Shown here in pieces: positions 13,001 to 20,051 of a stretch of DNA of 64,000 bases. Origin of the DNA: Branchipolynoe longqiensis (Eukaryota > Annelida > Polychaeta > Phyllodocida > Polynoidae); the NCBI GenBank assembly GCA_030323885.1, contig CM059196.1, forward strand, positions 37,178,481-37,242,480, given 5' to 3'. The notes beneath the pieces are model-generated. The model had not been told where the DNA came from and did no database searches. It worked only from the letters and a program-made list of their open reading frames with translations. The position numbers and the translations under genes were made by a program. Numbering within the stretch: position 1 is the first letter of the stretch; every line of letters starts with the position of its first letter.

Positions 13001-16000
13001 GGACGCTAAACTAAGCATCACGTTTTACTTTTGAAAATTTAATGATTTTATCAGACTGCAATTTTAATCAAAGAATGCAACACACCCAAAAAAGAACTGT
13101 TGCTGTTCCAGAGGATCGGCATAGGGAGAGGTCCAATGGTAGGAGTGTTGGAAATCGTGAGCGCTGAAGTCGATAATATCCCAGACTTCGCCTCTGTGTC
13201 CTTCTCCACTATAATCGGCGTCCCAGCGGAGTGGCTGTTCACCATCACCGACAGGACCACAGACGGTGAGCATTCTTTAACTAACTGTTGTGTTGTGTAT
13301 TTTGTGTTTGGCTGTTCACTATCACGGTCCTGACCACAGATTGTGAGCATTCTTTAACAAACTACACGTTGTGTATTTTGTGTTTGGCTGTTAACCATCA
13401 CGGTCCTGACCACAGATTGTGAGCATTCTTTAACAAACTATGCTTTGTGTATTTTGTCTTTGGCTGTTAACCATGACCTGATATCCCACTCAGTCACATT
13501 ATCCTGACACTGAGCCAGCCAGTCCCTGTCCTATCCTATTTATGTCAAGCGACAGGCTGGGAAGTGACAAGTATCAATTGTTAAGTCATTGGTTTGACTC
13601 GACCAGGGTTCGAACCCATCTGAACAGGTTGTTGAGGATATCGTGTGATATTTTTTTCTTTCTTTCTGTAAATATGTTTACTCCTCCGAACAAAGTAGTT
13701 TTTTTCAGCACCGAGGCCCTGATCTTCAAACCATTGTTTTTGCAGTTATCTACACCTTTTTTAAAGACAATAACTAAACAATGTAATTGTTCAGTACAAT
13801 ATTAATATTAAACAAATTGTGACCATAATGGTTTCTCATACATATGATGGGCCTTAGTACAAGATCAGATGCTTCAATCTGTTCTACAGATACCACGACA
13901 CCATCAACAACACAGACCGCATCAACACCATCAACACCACGCCTACCATCAAGCAGAAGCACAGCCTCGTCTTCGACAAATCCTATGCGTAAGTAAAACT
14001 GCAACCAACTGCGTGCCAGATAAAACTTGTCTTTAGAAAAGCAGAAACTCTCGTGTTTCACAGGAATTATATTGCAGTCATTGTAGATTAGGCCTTTTCA
14101 GATTTGTGGTTCATTATTTACAGGCTGGTTGTTGGAGGTTTACATCTAAGGTCATATCAGCATGGGTACTTGTGACAGTGCGCACTCATGGCAACTTTAT
14201 AGTGCTGCCCCACTGGGAAACCAGGCCACCAGTACCATGACCTGATATCCCACTCAGTCACATTATCCTGGCACTGCGCCAACCATCCCTTGCCCTATCC
14301 TAATAATGTTGAGCATCTGACTAGGAAGCGACAAGTATCAATTTTTAAGTCATTGGTTTGACTCGACCAGGGTTCGAACCCACGATTTACCAAAACGGGA
14401 GATGCACTTATTCTTTACAGAGATGGTCTTAGTTCAATGTTACAGAGAAAGCCTTTCGAACTGTGTCAGCTTTCCCTGTCCTACACCACTCGATCTGCTG
14501 AGAAGGTCATAAGGCTGAATGACTTGCAACCACAACTTCATGGCCATAGCTGTCAGTCTGAACTTCTCGAGCATAGGACTTCTAGAGCATCAAGTTATAC
14601 AAACCACGACTAGTCCAGATCCAGGCATGATAATGGTGAATAGGTAAAGTTGTGTCAGATAAAGTAATGTTTGCCAGCCTCCCCGGTGTCGTATTCTCAG
14701 CGCCCGGTCATTCTCAGCGGCCTGTCGTGGCTTCTGCACATGCGCGGATTTTCGAACGTTGCCGTGAGCACTGCTATTTGTTTTGTTTACACTCGGCGAT
14801 TCGACGCTGATCGAGCTGCTACGTTAATATCGTTTGGAATTTAAGGTTAATTTAATTAAATTTCATTATTTGAGTATGTAATTCTGTTAAATATGATCGC
14901 ATTCAATAGATTTCGCCGTAATCGGTCCCTAACACTGCCGGGCACCAGCTGAGCTTGTAGCCGGCGATGCCACGGGTCTTTTGACCACGACGGGCCGCTG
15001 AGAATGACCGGGCGCTGAAAATACGACACCGGGTTCGCATCTTCAGGTGCTACTTGATTAAGTTTCATTCGGGAATCGTAAAGTAACATCCAGCCTGGAA
15101 CATTGCATACACACTGGACATAAAAAAACAAAACCTGATTTTAGCAAAATATCAAGGACACCTACACAATAACAATTACTTCATTATCATTTATTCCATA
15201 GGGCCCATATCTACCGTGACACCATCAGCGTCATCAACAGAAGGAATCCCGAATCCTGAGAACCCAGGTAGGTATTTAGGCATTAAGTTACTATGTGACT
15301 ATGTGAATATTGTGCATTGACATTATGGTATTTGCGTCAGGATTGTTTATTCCGTGAGGTTCTCTATTGACTGAGTGAGTAAGTGAGTATATGAGTGTCT
15401 GTATCTGCTCACATACGCACACACACACTCACTCAATGTTCTCTATTGAGCAACATCAAGTGTGAGTAGTATATAAAGATTTCTAAGAATTGTGGGCTCT
15501 AAGAAGTATTAAAGTGGTCCTGAGACGCATTTTTGGGAGGGGTCACAATTTGTATTCCAGTTGAATAACATTTTGTTTCAGCATTGACGTGCTGGTCTTC
15601 CAGCCTTAACAGTTATGGCCCAGTTGATTTTATCGATGAGATGATGTTATTTGGTTGTCTCATCAGTGATTTACTTTTGGTTTGTCTCCATGAATACAGT
15701 CTATCGAACCAATTAGACACAAACGCCATCTGTCAGCTGGCAAAGTACTACAGTACTCATTGTAAACAAGTCTGTGAGCTAACAAAGTACTGAGGTACTC
15801 ATTGTAGACAAGTGTCAGCTAACACAGTACTGAGGTACTCATTGTATACTAGTCCATCAGCTAACAAAGTACTGAGGTTCTCATTGTAGACAAGTCTGTC
15901 AGCTAATACAATACTGAGGTACTCGTTGTAGACTAGACCCTCAGCTAACAACATATTGACGTATTCGTTGTAGACTAGTCCATCAGCTAACAAAGTACTG

Positions 16001-17713
16001 AGGTCTCATTGTAGACAACAAGTCCATCAGCTAATACAGTACTGAGGAACTCGTTGTTGACAAGTGTGTCAGCTAACACCGTACTGAGGTACTCGTTGTA
16101 GACAAGTCTGTCGTCATACAAAGTACTGAGGTACTCGTTGTAGACTAGGCCATCAGCTAACAGTACTGAGGAACTCGTTGTAGACAAGTGTGTCAGCCAA
16201 CACTGTACTGAGGTACTCGTTGTAGACAAGTGCGTCAGCTAACAAAATACTGAGGTATTCGATTTAGACAAGTCCGTCAGCTAACAAAGTACTGAGGTAC
16301 TCATTGTAGACTAGTCCATCAGCTAGCACAATACTGAGGTAGTCGTTGTAAACTGGTCCGTCAGCTAACAAAGTACTGAGGTACTCGTAGTAGACAAGCC
16401 CATCAGCTAACACAGTACTGGGGTAGTCATTGTAGACTAATCCGTCAGCTAACAAAGTACTGAGGTGCTTATAAACGGGCCGTGGTTCTGCTGTAAAGAC
16501 GGCTGAGGGTTTCTCATATCGATTTGCTCCTTGTCCTCAGGTGGCCTTGACCCTGGTGCCGTGGTGGGTGTAGTGATCGGGGTGATCGCTGGCATCTTAT
16601 GCATCCTGCTCCTCATCTTCCTCCTGATGCTGCGGTACAAGCCCAACAAGCTCCCACGTCAGGTAAGAAAATGTAGATCACGCTTCAGGTGAGAAAGCAG
16701 GTGACATGTCAGGTAAGAAAGCAGGTCAGATGTCAGGTAAGAAAGCAAGTAACATGTTGGGTAAGAAAGTAGGTCACATGTCAGGTAAGAAAGCAAGTCA
16801 CATGTCAGGTAAGAAAGCAGGTCACATGTCAGGTAAGAAAGCAGATGACATGTCAGGTAAGAAAGCGGGTTACATGTTGGGTATGAAACCAGGTCAGCAG
16901 GTCACATATCACACATCTCAGCAGGTAGGAAAGTGCTTTACGCATCACATATGAATGGATAGTTTAAACATCAGGTAAAAAGGCTGGTTATAGATCAGGT
17001 AGGAAAGCAGTTTACACATCAGGTAGGACAGCAAGTCATATCTCACTTTATTTTCAACTAAAAGAACCTGTGTATGGCTGGTGTCCGTACCGAATCACTT
17101 GGGTAAGCATTTTGTTCATTGGTTTGTATGTTTGTTTCATAACCCCCCAGCACAAAAAGTCAACATAGCCTATTTTGTGTAAGGAGTGCAAACTGTCCTA
17201 GCCCCTCCGTCCATGTTACATCTCTCCCCTCTTGTCTCTGTGAATCACTGCTACCAACCACACATCCCTATGACCACTATACAGGTGCTTGGCAAGATTC
17301 CAGCCAAGGTGCAACTGCCCTGGCCTCTCCGTCCATATTACATCTCTTCCCTCTTGTCTCTATAAATCACCGCTACCAACCGCACGTCCCTCTGACCACC
17401 TCACAGGTGCTGGGCATGATTCCGGCCAGGGTATACCAGCCCTAGCTCCTCCCTACACGTCATATACATCTCCTCTCTTGTCTCTGTGAATGACCGCTAC
17501 CAACCAAACATCCATCCCTCTTACCACCTCAAACAGGTGCTGGGCAAGATTCCAGCCAGGGTGCAGCTGACGGTGCGACAAAACCCCAACATGACCCCGG
17601 TACACTTCACCAACCCCGTGTTCGGCTCAGAGGGAGGACTCAACCAAAACAAACTCAGCATCGCAGATCCCAGCGGGGAACAGCTACAGGAGTTCAACGA
17701 GGGCGACTCGTAG
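2307..17713 (+). CDS. Gene 1: type I membrane protein with two FA domains (nine exons, 5' end missing)
   Basis: Nine exons join in frame to give 451 visible residues and a stop. In order: FA domain 1 (about residues 1-145; core YEVAFGAYGNN and FWVNYREGNITAGRG), FA domain 2 (about 146-298; core WEIGLQAGLTGRNN and FWISWADN then IGIGRG), a Ser/Thr/Pro stalk (298-352), a membrane segment (about 359-383), basic RYKPNK, and a cytoplasmic tail with FTNPVF at 417-422. The FA domain was named for crustacean farnesoic acid O-methyltransferase. No SAM-binding motif is visible, so a binding or recognition role at the cell surface is more likely than catalysis (inference). FxNPxF resembles the FxNPxY internalisation signal of LDL-receptor-type proteins and may recruit a PTB adaptor. 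All junctions are GT-AG and phases agree throughout. The start codon and signal peptide lie outside the window. I cannot name an orthologue. Confidence 0.88.
3050..3200 (+). repeat. SINE3 body fragment
   Basis: The segment with AATTTGGAATTCCACC and GGTTAAAAATCC, ending in TTTCTATCAACCAACC, matches the reverse complement of 53545-53700. There it lies between a tRNA-like head and the SINE2-type tail. Confidence 0.6.
3530..3945 (-). pseudogene. Broken reverse-transcriptase fragment, probably DIRS-like
   Basis: Read on the minus strand, one frame has SSPFILSEIGDCIVRCAARWG followed by the catalytic-type NYLDDFASFG (about 3945-3795). A second frame, entered near 3720, has FLGIEFDTI and LRLPHDKIEKLK followed by KATKKQLEQLA. 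This order (palm with YxDD, then FLGIExDT) is that of DIRS and related LTR-type reverse transcriptases. The frame is broken between the two parts and no integrase or recombinase is nearby, so it is a dead fragment. The exact superfamily is uncertain. Confidence 0.65.
3996..4114. repeat. (TA)n then (GTAT)n microsatellite
   Basis: About 27 bases of alternating TA are followed by roughly 22 perfect GTAT units. A similar ATGT run is at 49305-49378. Confidence 0.95.
4316..4387 (-). pseudogene. tRNA-like sequence, copy 1
   Basis: On the minus strand there is an A-box-like GGTGTAATGGTTAGCAC and a B-box GGTTCGAGTCC with a pairing T-stem (GTGGG/CCCGC). The acceptor stem has a mismatch and the anticodon arm does not pair. 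It is therefore a tRNA-derived repeat, not a working tRNA. Confidence 0.6.
4637..4708 (-). pseudogene. tRNA-like sequence, copy 2
   Basis: A 72-base cloverleaf-like sequence. The acceptor strands GCCTAGG and TCTAGGC pair over all seven positions (one G-T), the D-stem pairs, and the B-box GGTTCGAGTCC is intact. The anticodon arm does not form a five-pair stem, so I treat it as a tRNA relic or SINE head. Confidence 0.6.
4909..5150 (+). CDS. Gene 1 exon 2: rest of FA domain 1
   Basis: Acceptor TGTCCCTAG ends at 4908 and donor GTAAGC begins at 5151. It completes the AGG codon from exon 1 and codes YEILKGGTMVAW...HYRAFWVNYREGNITAGRG, the second half of an FA domain. NIT is a possible N-glycosylation site. 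The exon leaves in phase 1. Confidence 0.92.
5275..5575. mobile_element. GCATAGTCC-type MITE in intron 2
   Basis: The right terminus ATCGGACTATGCAACTTTAA at 5556-5575 is intact. The left terminus near 5279 is degraded. The interior shares TTGCTGCATAGAAGGCGA and AACTAAAAGT with the other copies. It is non-coding and lies wholly within the 666-bp intron 2 (5151-5816), where nothing else is seen. Confidence 0.8.
5817..5905 (+). CDS. Gene 1 exon 3: link between FA domains
   Basis: Acceptor CGTGTCCAG ends at 5816 and donor GTGAGC begins at 5906. It codes GDRLKVHTAGRHVYDR and then MTMDTYQITFK, the opening strands of FA domain 2. It enters in phase 1 and leaves in phase 0. Confidence 0.9.
5945..6005 (+). 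repeat. SINE1 tail
   Basis: Contains GTCCTGATATGACCTTAGATG then CAACAACC, the 3' end of the SINE1 family in sense orientation. Full copies are at 37580-37885, 59968-60298 and 61228-61518, all reversed. Confidence 0.7.
6375..6933. mobile_element. Old GCATAGTCC-type MITE split by another MITE
   Basis: 6375-6500 matches the family interior (GAAGATATTTGAAGTGGAAA, GGTGTGCACACCGAAATG). 6850-6933 matches its right end in decayed form. The 266-bp element at 6568-6833 sits between the two parts. Confidence 0.55.
6568..6833. mobile_element. 266-bp MITE with CTAGGTACACACCTACC ends
   Basis: Terminal inverted repeats ATGCTAGGTACACACCTACC and GGTAGGTGTGTACCTAGCAT are nearly perfect over 20 bases. The interior repeats GAATCGCAATCG and similar words. 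No protein is encoded. Only one copy in the window. Confidence 0.85.
7470..7830. repeat. 24-bp minisatellite, about 14 units
   Basis: The unit is roughly GGTAAGAAAGCAGGTCACAT plus four bases. Because 24 is divisible by three and the unit lacks stops in one frame, it gives a spurious 110-codon frame of MSGKKAGH repeats. Each unit carries a donor-like GGTAAGAAA. The same unit forms the array at the start of intron 8 (16663-16880), where it copies the real donor. Confidence 0.95.
8148..8270 (+). repeat. tRNA-Glu-headed SINE with CAA tail
   Basis: A-box TGTGGTCTAGTGGTTAGGG resembles that of tRNA-Glu, and B-box GGTTCAAATCC has a pairing T-stem (GTGGG/CCCAT). The middle is expanded and the sequence ends in CAACAACAACAAC, the usual plan of a tRNA-derived SINE. 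Confidence 0.6.
9007..9612. mobile_element. 606-bp MITE with AGCCGTGTTCACACG ends
   Basis: Perfect 15-base inverted ends AGCCGTGTTCACACG and CGTGTGAACACGGCT. Subterminal sequence repeats TATATGAAGCGATTTAG-like words in both orientations, including a palindromic GTTCACACGGGC near 9080. Non-coding. Confidence 0.85.
9665..9860. repeat. Two adjacent long hairpins with CCAAT and octamer-like words
   Basis: 9665-9753 and 9773-9860 are each near-perfect palindromes. Each starts with AGCCAATCA and ends with TGATTGGCT, with arms containing ATTGCAAATGGC and GCCATTTGCAAT around a short GC-rich loop. They are about 88 bp each, close copies, 19 bp apart. They look like two insertions of a foldback MITE. 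Confidence 0.85.
10093..10308 (+). CDS. Gene 1 exon 4: core of FA domain 2
   Basis: Acceptor CTTCCTGCAG ends at 10092 and donor GTGAGT begins at 10309. It is exactly 72 codons, phase 0 at both ends. It codes VKAARGAHIALSVV, then TETWEIGLQAGLTGRNNYI and EFRTFWISWADN. The WEI...RNN and FWISW motifs align with YEV...GNN and FWVNY of domain 1. Confidence 0.95.
11103..11541. mobile_element. TGTCACATTA-ended foldback MITE, GCGTATG core
   Basis: Ends GGCCCTGTCACATTA and TAATGTGACAGCCCCTT are inverted repeats. The interior consists largely of GAGCGTATG and CATACGC words, so much of the 439 bp can fold. A relative with the same ends but a different core is at 36507-37043. Confidence 0.85.
11575..11850. 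mobile_element. GCATAGTCC-type MITE fragment
   Basis: Shares TTCTGAGATAAATACATTAG, AACTTTGATTTTAAAT and GCAGTAACAGGTTCTATTAA with the family interior. The right end is missing. Confidence 0.65.
12249..12666. mobile_element. CGTAATCGATTAA-type MITE, copy 1
   Basis: The left end CGTAATCGATTAACACG followed by CTCGGGTCACCCGAG mirrors the right end CTCGGGTGACCCGAGTTGAT then TAATCTATTACGCCCC. The interior has a TGACGTCA palindrome (12407-12414) and GCGCATGCGCCAAAAAGTGG, both shared with copy 2 at 21507-21956. Confidence 0.85.
12815..13015 (-). repeat. SINE2, reversed
   Basis: Runs from the tail (GCATTAGTTGAGTAAGCAGG), through CATTCCACTGCTCCTTGCCC, to a degraded tRNA-like head with GAGTTCGAATCCCAC, a reversed B-box. 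Confidence 0.7.
13112..13265 (+). CDS. Gene 1 exon 5: end of FA domain 2
   Basis: Acceptor GTTGCTGTTCCAG ends at 13111 and donor GTGAGC begins at 13266. It codes RIGIGRGPMVGVLEIV, matching the strand that follows the FW motif in FA domains, and ends EWLFTITDRTTD. The exon enters in phase 0 and leaves in phase 1. Its last 33 bases and the donor are copied twice downstream. Confidence 0.93.
13233..13475. repeat. 76-bp tandem triplication across the exon 5 donor
   Basis: The unit starts at GGCTGTTCACCATCAC inside the exon (13233) and recurs at 13310, 13386 and, cut short, 13462. Copies two and three keep GACCACAGATT followed by GTGAGCATTC, so decoy donors exist at 13343 and 13419. Their use would add 77 or 153 bases. 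Confidence 0.93.
13468..13620 (-). repeat. SINE1 part, reversed
   Basis: CATGACCTGATATCCCACTC, then CCAGTCCCTGTCCTATCCTA and GACTCGACCAGGGTTCGAAC (reversed B-box). It abuts the end of the exon 5 triplication. Confidence 0.75.
13890..13988 (+). CDS. Gene 1 exon 6: Ser/Thr/Pro stalk, part 1
   Basis: Acceptor CTGTTCTACAG ends at 13889 and donor GTAAGT begins at 13989. In the frame set by exon 5 it codes TTTPSTTQTASTPSTP and then RLPSSRSTASSSTNPM, a mucin-like stretch likely to be O-glycosylated. The other frames lack this composition, which supports the phase assignment. Confidence 0.88.
14125..14410 (-). repeat. SINE1, reversed, nearly full
   Basis: Begins CTGGTTGTTGGAGGTTTACA, passes through GTGACAGTGCGCACTCATGG and GATATCCCACTCAGTCACAT, and ends at the head with GGGTTCGAACCCACG. 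Confidence 0.8.
14682..15033. mobile_element. 352-bp MITE with CCCGGTGTCGTATT ends
   Basis: About 40 bases at each end are inverted copies: CCCGGTGTCGTATTCTCAGC on the left and GCTGAAAATACGACACCGGG on the right. The interior has AAATTTCATTATTTGAGTAT then TTAAATATGATCGCATTCAA, text also present in the unrelated-ended element at 33202-33921 and near 8640-8710. Confidence 0.88.
15202..15267 (+). CDS. Gene 1 exon 7: Ser/Thr/Pro stalk, part 2
   Basis: Acceptor TTATTCCATAG ends at 15201 and donor GTAGGT begins at 15268. It codes RPISTVTPSASSTEGIPNPE then NP. At 66 bases it is the shortest exon seen in gene 1. Phase 1 at both ends, so skipping it would keep the frame and shorten the stalk by 22 residues. 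Confidence 0.85.
15268..16540 (+). other. Gene 1 intron 7
   Basis: The first 450 bases show nothing recognisable. From 15727 it is filled by a 42-bp minisatellite that stops about 65 bases before the acceptor. Confidence 0.8.
15727..16475. repeat. 42-bp minisatellite, about 17 units
   Basis: The unit contains CAGCTAACAAAGTACTGAGG then TACTCATTGTAGACAAGTC. Because 42 is divisible by three, the minus strand shows spurious frames of LADGLVYNEYLSTV repeats. Small unit-length indels break them. Confidence 0.95.
16541..16662 (+). CDS. Gene 1 exon 8: membrane segment
   Basis: Acceptor CTCCTTGTCCTCAG ends at 16540 and donor GTAAGA begins at 16663. It codes a 25-residue hydrophobic run (AVVGVVIGVIAGILCI then LLLIFLLML) followed by RYKPNK, a stop-transfer signal with the positive side inside. 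This orientation puts the FA domains outside the cell. Phase 1 in, phase 0 out. Confidence 0.96.
16663..17050. repeat. 24-bp minisatellite grown from the exon 8 donor
   Basis: The real junction reads CGTCAG then GTAAGAAAATG. The words CAGGTAAGAAA then recur every 24 bases; I count seven including the real site, plus GTGAGA and GGGTAAGAAA variants, down to about 16880. Irregular copies follow to about 17050. No unique intron sequence separates the exon from the array. A frame across the first copies stops soon after the exon (TGA at about 16690). Confidence 0.95.
17165..17570. repeat. Threefold duplication of the exon 9 acceptor and exon start
   Basis: Three copies of a 122-130-bp block each contain CTCTTGTCTCTGTGAATCAC-like pyrimidine-rich text, an ACAG or CACAG acceptor, and the exon start GTGCTGGGCAAGATTCC. 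Exon-like starts fall at 17285, 17407 and 17537. Only the last continues openly to the tail. The first would code VLGKIPAKVQL then stop after 26 residues; the second VLGMIPARVYQP then stop. Confidence 0.95.
17537..17713 (+). CDS. Gene 1 exon 9: cytoplasmic tail and stop
   Basis: Acceptor CTCAAACAG ends at 17536 and the stop TAG is at 17711-17713. It codes VLGKIPARVQLTVRQNPNMT and then PVHFTNPVFGSEGG, ending EQLQEFNEGDS. FTNPVF matches FxNPx(Y/F), the signal read by PTB-type clathrin adaptors in LDL-receptor relatives. A Phe replaces the usual Tyr, so binding would not depend on phosphorylation (inference). Confidence 0.95.
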   Translation: MLGKIPARVQLTVRQNPNMTPVHFTNPVFGSEGGLNQNKLSIADPSGEQLQEFNEGDS

Positions 17714-18342
17714 AGCAGGGGGACTGGCTGCTTATATTTATAGATAAAAGATTCACCCTGTACTGCAATAGTCTGAGGAGGGGTGAAGAATAGCCCTATA
17801 TAAAAGCTGGGAAAATGTGGGGAAATAATAATTCCCAATCTAAGAAGCAAAATATATTCATCACATACCTGGATATATTTACCTTCAACTTTTGAACTGA
17901 TTAGCAGATTAGTCCAGTAGATCAATTAACTTTCAAGTTTGAATTGACAGAGCCCACATGTCACCATGGCTGCCATTGGCAGAAAGTTTAGAGATTCCTG
18001 GGTAATAACCCAATCTAGGTCAGAAAGCAGTCATTTTCATTGGCTGAGGTAGTCAGATGGTACAACCAGTTCATTCAAACATGGTGGATTTACTTCATAA
18101 ACTCTGTCACTTCAAACTCATTTTGTGTCATTATGTTTTGATATTATGTGATTTGAACACTCTGGAGAGCATATGTTGAGGGAAAACATAAAGAGCCAGA
18201 GGTGAATCTTTTATCTAGGCTGCTTAGAGCAGGTTGTTGTGAATTCTGGGTTAAATGTCGTCTGCTCGGAGATTAAGACAAAGACAATGCGCAGGCTTCT
18301 TTTCTTTTTGTGTTTTTTAATATGATCACTTGATTTAAAGTT

Positions 18343-18893
18343 GCATAGTCCGATAAAAACATCAAATTTTCAAAACCAAAACATTATACAGACTTAATTC
18401 TACATATTCAACTTAGGTACTGGTACACTTATCAGGGGCGTAGCTAGACCTTTAACGATGTGTCCTCCTAATTTCGGCAGGGGTTTTAGGGGGCCGCTTA
18501 CGGTGTCACACCCTTCCGAATATGAAATCATATCTAAGTAACCCCCCCCCCCTCTCTCTCTCTCTCTTTATTATTTTTTAATTTAATTTTTTGTTGACAA
18601 AACGATGTGGACCTTTTGGCGTACGCGTGTACGCCTAGCTACGCCCCTGCTTATTAAGCATTTGTTGCTGCATAAAGGGTCGTAATAAATCTATTTCATA
18701 GAACCTGTTAATACTGAAGTCTATGGTGCCAGAGTTTTGGTGTGCTCGCCAAAATTAATTTGGCATGTTTTGACAAAGTTAGCCATTTAAAATAAAGTTA
18801 AAACTAAACTAAAGTAGACTGTAATGATTAGCGTAATGTATTTATCACAGAAAATAGAAATTCAAAAGCATCGGACTCGGCAACTTTAAATAT
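18343..18893. mobile_element. GCATAGTCC-type MITE with nested hAT-like element
   Basis: Both ends are present: TTAAAGTTGCATAGTCCGAT on the left and CATCGGACTCGGCAACTTTAA (one base shorter in the core) on the right. TTAA at both borders may be the target duplication. The interior is interrupted at 18433-18649 by another element. Confidence 0.85.
18433..18649. mobile_element. 217-bp hAT-like MITE
   Basis: Ends CAGGGGCGTAGCTAG and CTAGCTACGCCCCTG are perfect inverted repeats. It is flanked by CTTAT on each side (18428-18432 and 18650-18654). Removing it and one CTTAT restores the host MITE text CACTTATTAAGCATTTG. CAGGGGCGTAG ends are typical of hAT MITEs, though those usually duplicate eight bases. 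Confidence 0.85.
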
Positions 18894-19731
18894 ATGTCCA
18901 TATTGTTGTTAGTCTCACACATTTATTTTTTAATTAACAAGAATTGTTGTTGGGCCCTAAATAACCTGCATGGAGAATAGGTTGTCTCAAGTTATACAAA
19001 GTATGACTAGTTATATTTGATCTAAGTTATGAATAAGTAAATTTGTTTTGGTCGTGTTTCAGCCACTTGAATTCACTAAACAACTACAGGACTCAACAGG
19101 GTGTGTGGTGAACTTCCACAGAATATTTAAAGAAAGATGTATTTGTTGGTGTACATGGTTTGTGGGAACAGTAATTTGATTTCTTGAGTAGGTAACAATA
19201 TCCCTGCTTTTAAAATCACTACTTATTGTATGCCTAGGAAACTGAACAGAATGAAATTGAATGCATATCATCTAGTTATATTTATAGCTCGCAGTATATA
19301 GTCTACACGGTTCATCGCTTGTAAGGGCAGTGTGCAAAAAGTAGATACAGTATTAAAATAGTTTATTTTTTAACCGATTTTATTTGTGCCCACCCAGGTA
19401 GTGTTCCTTCATTTGCATATTGACATAGTTATGATGGATAGAATGATTGTTATTACATTCTTAACTTATATAATTACAATGACGTATCACTACTATTCAC
19501 AGTGAGTACAATCAAGTTATCTTTATAATATTCGGGGGGGGGGGTGCGGAGGGAACATATAGAGGTGTGAAAACGGGTACTGAAATTTAAATAAATGTTG
19601 ATCAAATATAACTAGCTAGGCTTTAACTAGAAACTGTTACGTATTAAGTGATATTGAAAGAAGACAATTTCGTTTTGTGTATTTTGAATAATTATGGGTG
19701 TACATTATTTGACTTTTCATAACAGCTGTGA

Positions 19732-19737
19732 AATAAA
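19732..19737 (+). promoter_or_regulatory. Probable poly(A) signal of gene 1
   Basis: AATAAA is followed by a T-rich downstream element TTTCTCTTTCATTTTGTTTG within 35 bases. This is the best-formed signal downstream of the gene 1 stop codon. Confidence 0.55.
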
Positions 19738-19835
19738 GAATTGAACGGAAATGTTTCTCTTTCATTTTGTTTGTTATTTTATTGGCTAAATGCTGAAATG
19801 GATACTACATAATATATGCGAATATTAACTACAGC

Positions 19836-19905
19836 GATATTCCGCCAGTTAGGGCGCCCGCTTCCCATGCGGAATGACATGGGTTCGATTCACATCTAAC
19901 ATAAG
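19836..19905 (+). repeat. tRNA-Gly-like SINE head
   Basis: AGTTAGGGCGCCCGCTTCCC then ATGCGG and ACATGGGTTCGATTCACAT give A-box, a CCC-type anticodon loop and B-box. The acceptor ends do not pair, so this is a tRNA-derived repeat. Confidence 0.5.
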
Positions 19906-20051
19906 TGTCACATAGGTATCCGATATATCGCTAAATGGTAGATCTAAGCCAATAGCTTTAAATATTTTCTGGAATACGATATGAATCGTGAAATTATACC
20001 ACACACGCCAAATTGCCTATACGGGCCTACACCCAGTCAGAAATCGTAGGG

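Larger units (their letters stand above)
10309..13111 (+). other. Gene 1 intron 4: mobile elements only
   Basis: Holds a TGTCACATTA MITE (11103-11541), a GCATAGTCC MITE fragment (11575-11850), a CGTAATCGATTAA element (12249-12666) and a reversed SINE2 (12815-13015). At 10420-10755 the ends ATATAGAGGGAG and CCCCTCTATA suggest another decayed inverted-repeat element. No exon seen. Confidence 0.75.
13989..15201 (+). other. Gene 1 intron 6
   Basis: Contains a nearly full SINE1 in reverse (14125-14410) and a 352-bp inverted-repeat element (14682-15033). The rest shows nothing recognisable. Confidence 0.75.
17714..19737 (+). other. Gene 1 3' untranslated region (inferred)
   Basis: There is no splice signal or long frame after the stop, and the next good poly(A) signal is at 19732. 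A MITE with a second element nested in it occupies 18343-18893. The remainder is AT-rich and otherwise featureless. The end is inferred, not shown. Confidence 0.5.

Noticed and set aside
15799..16455. Minus-strand frames of LADGLVYNEYLSTV repeats
   Set aside because: A 42-bp satellite inside intron 7 of a plus-strand gene; the unit length is divisible by three.
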